A DNA stretch of 64,000 bases from Neostapfia colusana (lineage: Eukaryota > Streptophyta > Magnoliopsida > Poales > Poaceae). The translations under genes were made by a program, and so were the position numbers. Under the pieces are notes generated by a model. That model was not told the origin of the DNA. It saw only the letters and a list, made by a program, of their open reading frames with translations, and made no database searches. Numbering within the stretch: the stretch's first letter is position 1; the number at the start of each line of letters is the position of its first letter. The DNA lies in contig JASWHV010000012.1 of NCBI GenBank assembly GCA_030760725.1, positions 41,509,652 to 41,573,651 on the forward strand. The letters run 5' to 3'. Positions 32,701 through 44,388 of the stretch are shown one piece after another.

Positions 32701-33662
32701 ATGACAGCGGACAACCAACTTGAGAACGGGTGGGTGGTATCACACTGTTCTCACTGCAGCTGTTATCCGGAAGTGTTGAGGCAAATGCTTCAATATTTTG
32801 GGTACGTCGAGATGCTGCAGTACATCGCTAAGGAAGAAGGCGAGGAGGGGAACAAGACGTGGACAATACACGTCAAAGTTCCTGCAGGACCCACGCCACC
32901 CGGTTGGGCGCCGTTCACCATTACAGTGAGAGGTAGACAGCCAGAGGGAATGTGACAGGTGGCAGCCCGTGACACCATGTCGCGTTTCTGCCAACTACAC
33001 GTGAGAGCTATGGAGGGCACTCCATATGCGCTTGTTCCAGTGGAGGGATGAGCTAATCATGAGTGGGGGAAAGGTAAATGGAAGCAACAGATCTGGGTTG
33101 CCCAAGGTACAACCCCACGGAGGCGAACCTCAGCCTCCAATTCAGGGCAGGAAAAGCCGTGATGGACAGCCAAGCCGTTCATACGGATTGTCCTGCCGTG
33201 AAGCTCAAGGAGAGCACCATCCGTGGAGACCATTTCGAGAGTGCTCACAGCGCACTCCACAATGTTCTAATTCCGACGACAAAGCGACTGAACGAACAAC
33301 ATAATCAGTTGCATCGTCTGAAGAAGTCCAGAAAGAAAAGCCGCGTCGACATCACGGCTTTGCAACAGAAAGTGCAAGCCTTGACCCAGCAAAATGAGGT
33401 CCTCACTCAAGAGCGTGATGACGCTATTGAGGAAAGGCAAGGCTAGGAAGAGGACTACAACCAGGCCATGGACGAGGTGCACGCATTGCAGGACCTCGTA
33501 CCTCCGGTAATGGGCCAACCGATGGTAGGTGCCGTACCCGTGGTTTTGGGTAATTCAGCGACGGGGGAACGTGAACCGGAAGAGGAGGTCATGGACCCGG
33601 AGCCACCAGCAGAGGTAGCGGAGGAGGACGACCCACAGGAGGTCGAGTTCTACTCCGAGTAG
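32701..33662 (+). pseudogene. Accessory ORF of Tek-B upstream of gag (coiled coil, acidic tail), frameshifted
   Basis: The ATG at 32701 directly follows TCTACAG. The first frame (84 codons) has HCSHCSCYPEVLRQMLQYFG and WTIHVKVPAG, then TGA at 32953. A second frame (33078-33662, one internal TAG at 33444) carries a Lys/Gln/Leu heptad-like stretch (LNEQHNQLHRLKKS..ITALQQKVQALTQQNE) predicted by eye as a coiled coil. It ends in a very acidic tail (EEEVMDPEPPAEVAEEDDPQ). Extra ORFs are known in some plant Ty3/gypsy elements, but I do not recognise a function. Tek-A has nothing equivalent before its gag. Confidence 0.6.
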
Positions 33663-33935
33663 TAGGTTACTGTTGGCAAGAATGGCAGCGAGGGTGGTGT
33701 AAGAAAAACCTTTGTAACCGGTGACATGTCGTGTAGACAGTAGTATATGTATAGGTAGTGACGACATGAGAACGACTTCTTGGAGAACCGAGAATAATGT
33801 ATCTTGTATAAAGTTTATGCTTTATCAATATATGTGAATGTTGTGCAAGTCATTCATGTGTCACTTCAATACATACTGTTTCATATGGAATTTTAAGTAT
33901 GACATGTGTTGATCGCTGCTGTTTTGAATTTCAGA

Positions 33936-35150
33936 ATGACTCGCACTCGTGTCAACCCAGACGTTGGGGGTTCCAGTCAGGGGGGAGAGGCCTCCCAACA
34001 GCCTCCCGAGGATTCCTCAGGATAGCAACAGCAACAACATCTACCGCCACCGCCAACGGTTACGTTGGCAGACATCGTTGCAGCGATGGCGGGATCTCAT
34101 CAGCAGCACACAGAGTTGCTGCAGACCCTCATTGCGAATATGTCTCGACCTGAGAGGCGTCAAGATCACGGGGAGCACCAACAAAGCTCCTACTGTGACT
34201 TTCTGGCTACTCATCCCCCGGTATTCTCAAGAGAGGATGAACCCATCGATGCAGACAACTGGCTCCGCACGATGGAGATGAAGTTCGAGCTGCTCCAAGT
34301 GAGTGAGCAGCGCAACACTCAGTTCGCGGTCCAACAGCTTCAAGGATCCGCGAGCGCTTGGTGGGCGAACTACTGCGCCTCGCAACCCACCGAGCGAGTT
34401 ATGACCTGGGCGGAGTTCCAGACGGCCTTCAGGGCCTATCACATACCGCCGTGTATTATGAAGAGGAAGACGCAGGAGTTCCTTCCCCTGCAGCAAGGGA
34501 GCAGGAACGCGCTGGAATACTCCATGGCGATCAATGATCTTCACTCTACGCTTCTTATCACGCCAATACCGATGAGAAGTGGCGGGATCATTTTTACCAG
34601 GGGCTTAACCTGCTCCTGAAAGACAAGCTGGCGATGTTCAATCGTGGCAGCCTCAATGATATTATTGATGCTGCGATTGTTCAGGAAGACTCCGGCAAGT
34701 AGTCAGCGGCGGCGGAGAGGAAGCGAACTGCCGCAAAGCAGCGGAGAAGGAGGTGATCCTTCTCAAAAATACCGGATGGTGAATCGCTCACCATCGGGTC
34801 ATCGCTGGCAGCCACCACAGAGGCCGATGCCATTCTGCAATCGGCCATATTCTCCACCGGCATTCAGGCCGGCACTACCAGCACCACCTCCGCAGCAACA
34901 ACAGTAGCAGCGGGCGATGCCGCGTGCGTATGCACCTCAGCAGCGCATGCTGGGCTTTCATCCCCTAAGCACCGGCCAGTCAGCAGCCACATGCTACAAA
35001 TGTGGTCGCCCAGGGCACTTCGCTAACAACTGTCCTGAGAGGCAAGGCGGCGGAGTGACACCACAGTTTCGGGGAGGAATCGGCCCCGGAACCCCACTAA
35101 TGCGCGGCGGGAAACTCCTAGGCCCGGCACCGTCCACCAACTTGCCATAG
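33936..35150 (+). pseudogene. gag: Tek-B gag with CCHC knuckle, frameshifted
   Basis: It starts at ATG 33936 (MTRTRVNPDVGGSSQGG), one base after a TTTCAG acceptor-like site. An in-frame TAG lies near 34023. The capsid-like part (WWANYCASQPTERVMTW, FRAYHIPPCIMKRK) runs to ~34540, where the frame is lost. CYKCGRPGHFANNC is encoded from 34990. It is homologous throughout to the Tek-A gag. Confidence 0.85.
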
Positions 35151-36857
35151 AGGACGTGCCGGAGGGAGAGCCAATCCTTGCGGGTATGTTCCAACTCCAC
35201 CAGCATCCTGCTATAGTATTATTTGATTCAGGCGCCATGCATAGATTCATTAGCCAAGCTTTCATTACTAAATACAGCTTGCAAATACTACCCACCGAAA
35301 GTCCATATTTGATTTGTTCACCGGGTGGGAAAATTTCAGCAAGCATGATGGTTCCAAAAGCGCCATTATGCTTAGAGGGTAGAGTATACCCTACGTCTCT
35401 CATAGTTTTAGAGGGACAGAAGGTCGATGTCATCCTAGGGATGTCGTGGTTAACCCGCCATGGCGCTGTTTTAGACACCGTCCTCCAAGTCGTGCATTGA
35501 ACTCAGAAGTGCACGAGTCACACTCTTTATTTCTGGACAGTCCAGGAATAAAACTTCCAAGTGTATATCAATCCACAACCATCAGATTGGAAGACATTCC
35601 AGTCGTCCGTGAGTTGCCTGACGTGTTCCTGGATGATTTACCAGGGATGCTGCCCGACCAAGAGGTGGAGTTCAAGATTGAACTTGCACCGGGAACTATG
35701 CCAATATCCCGGAGGCCGTACAAGATGGCGCCCAAGGAATTGGCTGAACTGAAGACGCAGTTAACGGACCTGCTGGAGAAGGGTTTTATTAGGCTGAGCT
35801 CCTTGCCATGGGGCTGTTCGGCATTATTTGTGAAAAAGAAAGACGAGACGTTGAGGCTTTGCATGGACTATCGTCCACTAAATGCCGTAACCATCAAGAA
35901 CAAGTACCCGTTGCCACGGATCGACATGTTGTTTGATCAGTTGGTCGAAGCAAAGATCTTCTCCAAGATGGACTTAAGATCCGGGTACCATCAGATTAAG
36001 ATATGGGTGAGGATATTCTGAAGACGGATTTCTCAATGAGGTACGGACTTTATGAGTACCTGGTCATGTCCTTCGGCCTCACCAATGCTCCAGCTCACTT
36101 CATGTACTTGATGAACTCGGTATTCATGCCGGAGCTGGACAAGTTTGGCGTGGTCTTCATTGACGACATATTGGTATATTCCAAGTCAGAGGAAGAACAC
36201 GCGAAGCATCTGCGTATAGTCTTGCAACAGCTGTGGGATCAACAACTATACGCAAAATTCAGCAAGTGCGAATTCTGGATTTCACAAGTGCCTTTTTTTG
36301 GGCATATTATCTCAGTGGAGGGCATTGCTGTAGACCCGAGTAAGATCACACAAGTGCAGAATTGGAAGTCCTCGAGGATTGTTCACAAGGTACGGAGTTT
36401 CCTCGGACTCGCGGGATATTATCGGAGGTTCATTCTGAACTTCTCAAATATTGCCAAGCCTATGACAGAGCTGCTGAAAAAGGCTACCAAATATGTTTGG
36501 AGTCCAGCATGCGAAGCAGCGTTCAAGGCATTCGTGAAGCACCTAACATCAGCACCGGTTTTGGTGCAGCCAGACACAACAAAACCGTTCGATGTGTACT
36601 GCGATGCATCCGACATTAGGCTCGGATGTGTGCTCATGCAAGACCGAAGGGTGGTCATGTTTGGATCACGGCAGCTCAGAAACCATGGGCCGAATTATCC
36701 AACTCATGACTTGGAGCTCGCTGGCGTGGTACTCGCACTTAAAATGTGGAGGCACTATCTACTCAGTAACCTCGTGCATTTATATACCGACCACAAAAGC
36801 CTCAAGTACATATTCACTCAGAAAGAGCTGAACATGAGGCAGCGAAGATGGTTATAA
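35151..36857 (+). pseudogene. pol: Tek-B protease, reverse transcriptase and RNase H
   Basis: The protease motif LFDSGAMHRF is encoded near 35220. RT follows (ELPDVFLDDLPGM, RPYKMAPKELAEL, LFVKKKDETLRLCMDYRPL, SKMDLRSGYHQIK). A small deletion shifts frame at ~36005 and the RT resumes with YLVMSFGLTNAPAHF and FIDD at ~36160. RNase H follows with VYCDAS, DLELAGVVLALKMW and YTDHKSLKYIF. The frame ends at TAA 36855-36857, where the Tek-A protein has Glu. Confidence 0.88.
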
Positions 36858-38477
36858 TTGATAAAGGATTACAAAATAGAGATCCATTATCACCCCGATA
36901 AAGCAAACATAGTGGCGGATGCGCTGAGTCACAAATCACACGTCAACAATCTGACCATCACCCCGTTGGGAGAGAGCGAGCCACCATTGCATGTGATTCC
37001 ACCCGGAGCTCTCTACAACTTAGCTTTGATCCCCACCATCCGCGAAGAGATAGCGGCAGCTCAGAAACATGACAAGGGCATGTTGCATTTGCAGAGACGT
37101 GTAGACAGTGGGGAGCTGAAATATTTCCATAAAGACGGAGACGGTGTCCTATGGTTCAAGGACTGGATTGTCGTACCCCGTAACCCGGAGTTACGGAAGA
37201 AAATCTTTAATGAGGCTCACTTGTCAAAGTTTTCTATTCACCCTGGCAGCAACAAAATGTATCAAGAACTCAGAAACAAGTTTTGGTGGACACGAATGAA
37301 GCGGAAGATCGCAAAGTACATGTCAGAGTGTGATACATGTCGAAGGGTGAAGGCAGACCACATGAGAAAACCGGGACTGCTACAACCACTGGGCATTCCT
37401 GCCTGGAAGTGGGAAGATGTGAGCATGGACTTCATCGTCGGTTTACCCACCACTCTTCAGAAGCATGATTCTGTGTGGGTGATCGTCGACCGGCTCACCA
37501 AAGTTGCCCATTTTATCCCGGTCAACACCAACTACAACGCCAATAAGTATGCTGAATTGTACATCTCACGGATACTATGCTTGTACGACGTACCCCGCAC
37601 CATTGTACCGGACCGGAGCACTTTATTTGTGTCCCATGTTTGGAAGCAGCAACACGCTGTGTTGGGGACAAAGTTGATCCGTAGTTCAGCGTACCACCCG
37701 CAGACGGATGGGCAAACCGAGCGGGTAAATCAGATTCTAGAGGACATGCTACGAGCTTGTGCTATCAACCATGGTAAGAATTGGGATGATCACTTACCGT
37801 TGGCCGAGTTCTCGTACAACAATGGGTACCAAGCCAGCATCAAGATGGCGCCTTACGAGGCGCTATACGGGAGAAAATGCGACACATCACTAAATTGGTG
37901 TGAGTCTGGCGAAAGGGTCACCTTCGGGATTGATCTTGTCAACAATGCGGAGGAAAAGGTTCGACTGATTTGAGCAAACCTAAAAGCCGCACAATCCCGA
38001 CAAAAACAATATCAGGACCGGAGAAGACGCCCATTACAATTCAAAGTCGGGGATCACGTGTACCTACGTGTATCTCCAATGAAAGGCATGAACAGATTCG
38101 GGGTGAGAGGAAAGTTGGCACCCCGATTCATTGGTCCATTCCAGATTACAGAAAGATGTGGATCAGTAGCATACCGGCTGGAATTACCAGCAACAATTTC
38201 CGGTGTGCATGATGTCTTTCACATTTCCCAGCTGAGGAAGTGTCTTAAGCTATCAACTACCATTCAGCTGGAGGATATAGAAGAACTGAAACCGGACCTC
38301 ACGTATCGAGAGGAGCCGGTTCAGATAATTGATGAAAAGGCCCAAACCACACGCAACCGTACGTTGTGGTTCTACAATGTTCTATGGAGTAATCACTCCG
38401 TAGAGGAAGCGACATGGGACAGCGAAGAATTTCTTCGTGCTAATTACCCCGGCTTTTTCACGTCGCACATACGGTAA
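36858..38477 (+). pseudogene. pol: Tek-B integrase with C-terminal chromodomain
   Basis: This continues in the frame of the RT. The HHCC region is present (HLSKFSIHPGSN, CDTCRRVKADHM). The catalytic triad region has MDFIVGLP, then VPDRSTLF where VSDRG is expected, and QTDGQTERVN with Glu. TGA near 37971 interrupts it, and the remainder (38058-38477) is frame-shifted but retains the chromodomain (TLWFYNVLWSNHSVEEATW.SEEFL). Tekay/Del chromoviruses carry such a module, thought to steer integration to H3K9-methylated chromatin. Confidence 0.88.
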
Positions 38478-38531
38478 TTTTCCACCGTCCTCTCTCTCAT
38501 TTTCACCTTATAATCTCGGGACGAGATTCTT

Positions 38532-38546
38532 TTAAGGGGGGAGGAA
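38532..38546 (+). promoter_or_regulatory. Polypurine tract of Tek-B
   Basis: TTAAGGGGGGAGGAA abuts the LTR start TGTAAGGG at 38547. Tek-A has TTAAGGGGGGAGGGA at the corresponding place. Confidence 0.85.
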
Positions 38547-41500
38547 TGTAAGGGCCTGAGTTTTTGCACACATCCAAAGTGTTCATCACACCACACACAC
38601 CTCGTTTGAGGAAGCTTTATGAACACCTTTGAAGAGCAAGTAAACACCATCAACATGGTCATTAGAGAATAAACTCACAAAATGCAAAAGTGGCATTTCC
38701 CACATGCATCATATAAGGGCTGAGCATGAAAAACTCCAACACCTTGCTATGATCACTCATGCCAAAATTCACCCAAATCCAAAAACTTTTTGAGGTATTT
38801 TTGGGTATAACTAGAAAGAGGCTAGTTTGAACTCAAATTCAAATTCAAACTACTTTTATCCCATGAATTCAGAAATGGGAGGCATATTCATACTCAGTAC
38901 ATTTTTGTGAGCTCACACACCAATTTTCACTCCATCTGGAGTTAATCTTGACATGAGCCATTTGGCTAAATTCAAATCAAATTTGAATTTTAACTAAACC
39001 TTTGCTTAAAGTTTGATCAAATCAAATTCCACTTTGAATTATTCAAAGTCCAGTAGCCATTTGGAAATTTGATCAAATCACCAGGGGTATTTGGGTCTCT
39101 ACTGTTTAGAGCAGTGAGGAAAATTGAATTTAGGAGGTTAAAACTGGAGTGGGAGCCACATGTCAGCCTCACTAGCTGTTTAACCGACTGAAGAACAGGG
39201 CACTTGGTCTCTCGGACCCGGGCTGCGGTCGCCGCCGAGCTGATCGCCGGTGCCAGCTCCTGCTCGGCCTGAGCCGTGTCAACCGATGTCGCCCCCCTCT
39301 TATCGCCGATGCCGAGCCGGCCAGAGGAAAAGCCGCTCAGTCCCCAGCTCCCTCGTGCAAGAAACTGACCGTAGCAGCCGCTACTCTGCCGATCACTCGG
39401 CCGCACCGGAAGCTCGAGTGCAAACCCCAGCAGAGCAGCAAAACGGCACCAAGGGACTCCCCACGAGCTCCTCACACCAGTTCCTCGTGAGATCAGCCTC
39501 CACAACCCGAGAAAACCGAGTTTCCGCGGCGGCCGAAAGGAACCGCCACGGACGGCTCTCGTGGACAGCCCCACCCAAGGCTTGTCACGGACGATCAAGG
39601 CCACCTCTGAACGCGCAAGGACTTCCTACAGCTCGCCTCCGAAGCTTGAGCTGAGAGGTTGAGCGTCGACGGTGAATTTTGCAGTTTGCTTCCAGCCGGT
39701 GCAAAGTCACTTTCGGGTAAGGGACCTTAAAATTCCCGCTTGGTTCTCATTTAGATTCCACGAAACTTCACACACAGGAACGGGACTCAATGGCGCATAA
39801 GTTAGCTTCATGAAACCTAGCATGAAAACCCCTGTGCACGGCATATTTCCAAGTTTTCCAACGGCGGCTTTAGTGGGAAGCATCGGGCGCACGGTGAGAC
39901 CCACCTTGGAGCTATTCCCGGGCCTGTCCACCACCATGCCAAGCTTCCCGATCACCACTGGTGCTGTAGAGCCACTCCACCGAGCTTTTAGCAGGCTAGC
40001 ACGTCAGAGCGACGTCACCGAACTCTTCCCGAGCCCCCGCACCGTCGCGAGCTCGGTTAGAGCCGACGTCGATGTGGGGAAACCCCCTCAACATGTTCAG
40101 TGCACAAAATTTGGGCTGGCGGCGAGTTAGCGCATGGGAGCTGACCGGACGATCGAGTTCGGTGGTGCTCCGGCGACCTCGGCGGCGCTACCGCGCAGGA
40201 GGCGCGAGGTAGACGACGACAGGGGCCGGGCCCACTGTCAGTGGGAGGAAACCGGGTGAGTTGATCTTCTGTGGGCGCGGATCAGCTGCAACAGTGCGGG
40301 AATTAAATCTGTGGTCCCGTGTGTCGTCGGTTCAGCACACGACACATGTTTCCTTGGACCCACCGGCAGAAGTTTAAACTTTTCCCCAATTTTCAGATAT
40401 AGTTCAAAATTCAAACCCACATAACTTTGGCTAGGAAACTCCAAATCGAGTGAACCAAAATTTGTTGGATTCAGTTCCCTGAGTACTTTCCAACAAATCA
40501 AGTTTAACTTTATGAAAATCTTTATTTCTCCAGAATTAATTCTTCAAAATTTAAACTGTTTAGTATTCTAACTGGAGAACTCTTTGGAGGAAAATTCTAA
40601 TTGCTAGGATGTTCACCAAAATATCCCTGATCCACCATAAAAATTTCAGACCCATTTGAGCTCATTTGATCCACCTAATGGTGTGATTAATAAAACTGTT
40701 CCAGAGAAAATAAAAAATGTCCAGAAACATTTTTTCAGAAATTCTCTGAACTTGTTTAGCTCATATCTTTAGATAGGAACATTCAAATTAAGTGAAACCA
40801 ACTCCATTAGAATCCTTTAAAAATCTAGTTTTCAGAAAGGCATGTTTTGCTCCATAAAAATCCCTAGAACATCCTAGGAGCTCCAATTAAGGTCAAGGAC
40901 ATAATTATTTGTGGAGAGCTCAAATTATCTTTGCTGCAAATGAAACTTGGCAAAGTCTCTGTTTAGGTTGCATCCGAACCACAGTAAAAATTTCAGAGTT
41001 ATTGGGCCTGTCTAGCAAGACTTATAGTCTTCACAAATCCAACTTCCATTCAAATGCATTTAAATTGATACATATATGTGTTTATCTCATGTAGTCGCTA
41101 AAATTAAGGAGGAGCCCGAAGTCTTAGACTTCATCACTCCTGAGGAGCAGCTAGCCTACGACCAACAGCAGCAAGGCAAGCTCCGTTTTGCATTAACCAT
41201 TTTTACAAATTTTACTGTTTTGAGAACTTACTTTGAGCAACCACTTTAATTATTTGCATTAGAGTTTTGTTTGAAAACAGCATAGCCAAGAAAACCCTGG
41301 TTGGGCTTAGGTTTGTAAACCTAGATTAGCTACTGCAACGCTAAGATAGTTTAGGATTCGGTACAAGTCGAGTAGTTGGAACTGCTCGCGAGAATAGGCT
41401 AGAGGCACACTACTCGGGTAAACATAGCAAATGATACACATGGCAAGAAAAATGAGACCGAGCGGAGAGTAAGGGCAGCAGGATGTTGGGGCCTGGGTGC

Positions 41501-42557
41501 CATAGCTTCGCTTGTGTCAATTGAGGACCGAGCCGTGTGCGGGCGTGTTGAACAAGCTAGAACAGTACCGAAGACCTACCGGCTATATGAGAACCGGGAA
41601 ACTGATGTAACTCGGGTAGCTGGGTGTTGAGGCATTGCCCGTCGTTCAGAGGGTAGGTTGAGAGCTTGAGGTGTAAATCGGCTGGCGGCACTGAGATGCG
41701 CGTGCAGAGACCTCTTGCTCGGGACGATGGGACCGGTTCCATATTTGTCTGACGGGTGAAAGGTGGTTGCGTACGGCGTCCGTGATGCTTGCTGTAGGCA
41801 ACATCGAGTACGGGCGTACGTGACGGGTTATTCGGGTAACCCTGCAGGTGTAAATCGATTATAATCGCCGTCCCTCACGGTCAGTGAGTACCACTTGTTC
41901 ACTGTACCGTGACGTAGAAAGAACAGGCTAGTTACATGTTAAAATGTTGCTGATTGAAATATGGACTTTGATTGTTAATGATTTGCTGTAGGTTAGAGCT
42001 AACTAAAGTTCCTTTCAACTTTGGGCAAAGTACATGAGAGAAATGCGTTTCTTGTTTGATTGCGGCTCTCTCATGTGCCTTAGCGTAAGGTTCTCCAAAA
42101 TTTGCTGCTAAAACTTGAAAGTAAGGTTCCACTAATTAGGCGAGTCCTTGCAACTTGTTTTATCTCCTGTACCTATCATCCCTCATATAGAAGTTCCATG
42201 TTTAGGAGAGACGGGTCAGTCTTGCTGAGCCTTCGTGCTCACTGCTTAAGGAAGGGACTCCCGAGGAGGAGACGGAACCCCAGGAGGGGAACCCCGTCGA
42301 GTGGGAGTCGTGCACGCCGCTGTGTTAGTGTGCGTGCGTGCTAGCAAGGACACGTTCACGGGCTGAACGTGAACTTGATGCGTATTCTACTCCCGTGAGT
42401 GTAGACTGGACATATTTTGATGTAAAAATGTTCATAAACCAGTTTATGTAATAAAATTTTGCTTCCGCTTTGTACCTTTGATGTATGTTATTCGGTGCTG
42501 TGCAACGCAGCACCCCTAAGCCTGATCCTGGCTCGACAAGACCGTGGGGTCGTGTCA
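38547..42557 (+). repeat. Tek-B second LTR (complete)
   Basis: 4011 bp, from TGTAAGGGCCTGAG to ...GGGGTCGTGTCA, followed by GCGT and a primer site TGGTATCAGAGC at 42562-42573. It contains a GC-rich block (39180-40330), a CGG|GTAAGG donor-like site at 39717 and the first acidic exon (41095-41175). Confidence 0.85.
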
Positions 42558-43358
42558 GCGTTGGTATCAGAGCTCGCTTGAGGTTTAACACACTAAAAAG
42601 ATCATTTTTTTCAATTATCCAGTGAGGAACGAGTTAGTAGCCCATATAAGGATGTTATTAGTGTATAGAAAGTGGCATACTAACCTATTTGATTATGTCG
42701 GAAAATCGTGCATCTCGGGACGTTTATGTCTTGGGGGGTGCACGTAAGCGCTGTCCACCAGTGCGCACAAGCTGAAGGGTGGAGCCCCACGGGTGGCAGG
42801 TAACCCGACCCGCTTTAACATCCTCTACAACTATTCATGTCATTTGGGATATTCGAGCAACGTCTGTCCCTGGCGTGCGTGGTGCAATTTGGGAGACCCC
42901 ATCACATGGTCAGTAATGTGAACACGTAGCTCAAGGCGTGTTTGGCTTGAGAACATCTGGGCGAGTGATGACGGCTGGGTGTACGAACTGTATGGATACC
43001 AGGCTTGGTGTGCAACGGAGTCTGACGATTGTGTGAGCTATCTGCAGGTAGTCTAACCACGAAACGGTAGACGTGTAGCATCCGTGTGCGAGTGACGTTT
43101 AGTGCCACTAAACTAACGAAGCCGGCTAAGTCCGGTATAGGGTTTTTCTTTGTGAGGACGTAGTACCGACATGCTCTAGTGACGCATCGACGTCGCACTC
43201 CACTAAATGAATAACTTCATTGTAAAACTTGAGAGTTTTGATCTGGAGCATTAAAATTTTGCTGAAACCTCTTCCCTTAATCAGTATATTCAAAGTTAAC
43301 AAGTTTTCAACTTATAGGATACTAAGGACAGAGTCCCCTGTTTCAGTTGAAACAAGGC
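42558..43358 (+). mobile_element. Residual internal leader of a second Tek-B unit
   Basis: It begins with a primer-binding site and copies 31217-32015 (GAACGAGTTAGTAGCCCATA, TTGGGGGGTGCACGTAAGCG). It stops at ~43358-43362, where the sequence switches, over a few shared bases (CTGAA), to mid-LTR sequence (CAGTACCAAAGACCTACCGG). Everything between the leader and mid-LTR has been deleted. Confidence 0.8.
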
Positions 43359-44388
43359 TGAACAGTACCAAAGACCTACCGGATATATGGGAACTGGGAA
43401 ACCGATGTAACTCGGGTAGCTGGGTGTTGAGGCATATCTGGTCGTTCAGAGGGTAGGTTGAGAGCTTGAGGTGTAAATCGGCTGGCGGCACTGCGGATGC
43501 GTGTGCAGAGACCTCTTGCTCGGGACGATTGGACCGGCTCAACATTTGGCTGACGGAGGAAAGGTAGTTGCGTACGACGTCCGTGATGGTTGCTGTAGGC
43601 AACATCGAGTACCGGCATACGTGACGGGTTATTCGGGTAACCCTGCAGGTGTAAATCAATTATAATCATCGTCCCTCACGGTCAGTGAGTACCACTTGTT
43701 CACTGTACCGTGACATAGAAGGAAAAGGCTAGATACATGTTAAAAATTTGCTGATTTGAAAGCTATACATTGATTGTTAATGACTTTCTGTAGTTTAGAG
43801 CTAATTAAAGTTATTTTCGACCTTGGGCAAAGTACTTGAGAGAAATGCGTTTCTTGTTTGATTGCGGCTCTCTCATGTGCCTTAGCGTGAGGTTCTCCAC
43901 AACTTGCAGCTAAAACTAGAAAGTAAGGTTCAAATAATTAGGCGAGTCCTTTGCAGCTTATTTACCTCATGTACCCTAGAAACCCTCATGTAGAAGTTTC
44001 ATGTATAGGAGAGACGGGTCAGACTTGCTGAGCCATCGTGCTCACTGCTTGTGTTTTTGAAGCTTTTGCAGGGTGTTATGGGGAAGGGACTCCCGATGAG
44101 GACACGGAAACCCAAGTGGGAAACCCCTTCAAGTGGGAGTCGTGCACGCCGCCGTGTTAGTTGTGTGTGTGCTAGCGGGGACACGTTCACGGGCTGAACA
44201 TGAACTCGGTGCGTAGTCTACGCCAGTGAGTGTAGACTGAATTTATTTTGTTGTAAAAATGTTCATAAAGCTGTTTATGTAATAAAACTTTGCTTCCGCT
44301 TTGTATCTTTGATGTGCTTTATCCGGTGCGATACAACGCAACACCCCTCAGCATGATCCTGGCTCAACGAGGCCATGGGGCCCTCGCA
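43359..44388 (+). repeat. Tek-B third LTR, 3' part only
   Basis: It matches 30189-31216 and ends ...GGGGCCCTCGCA as the first LTR does. It retains an intact acidic second exon (44072-44160, open to TAG). The right flank is TTGCC. Confidence 0.8.

Larger units (their letters stand above)
24017..44388 (+). mobile_element. Tek-B: decayed Tekay-type chromovirus with three LTR segments and nested solo LTR
   Basis: The components are a 5'-truncated first LTR (24017-24955 and 29602-31216), PBS, leader, accessory ORF, gag, pol with chromodomain, PPT, a full second LTR (38547-42557), a second PBS and leader piece (42558-43358), and a third, partial LTR (43359-44388). The LTR-internal-LTR-partial internal-LTR order implies recombination between copies followed by deletion. 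Coding regions carry many frameshifts, and the LTR copies differ by several percent by eye, so it is old. The right flank TTGCC (44389-44393) is within the RE-4 LTR. Confidence 0.8.
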
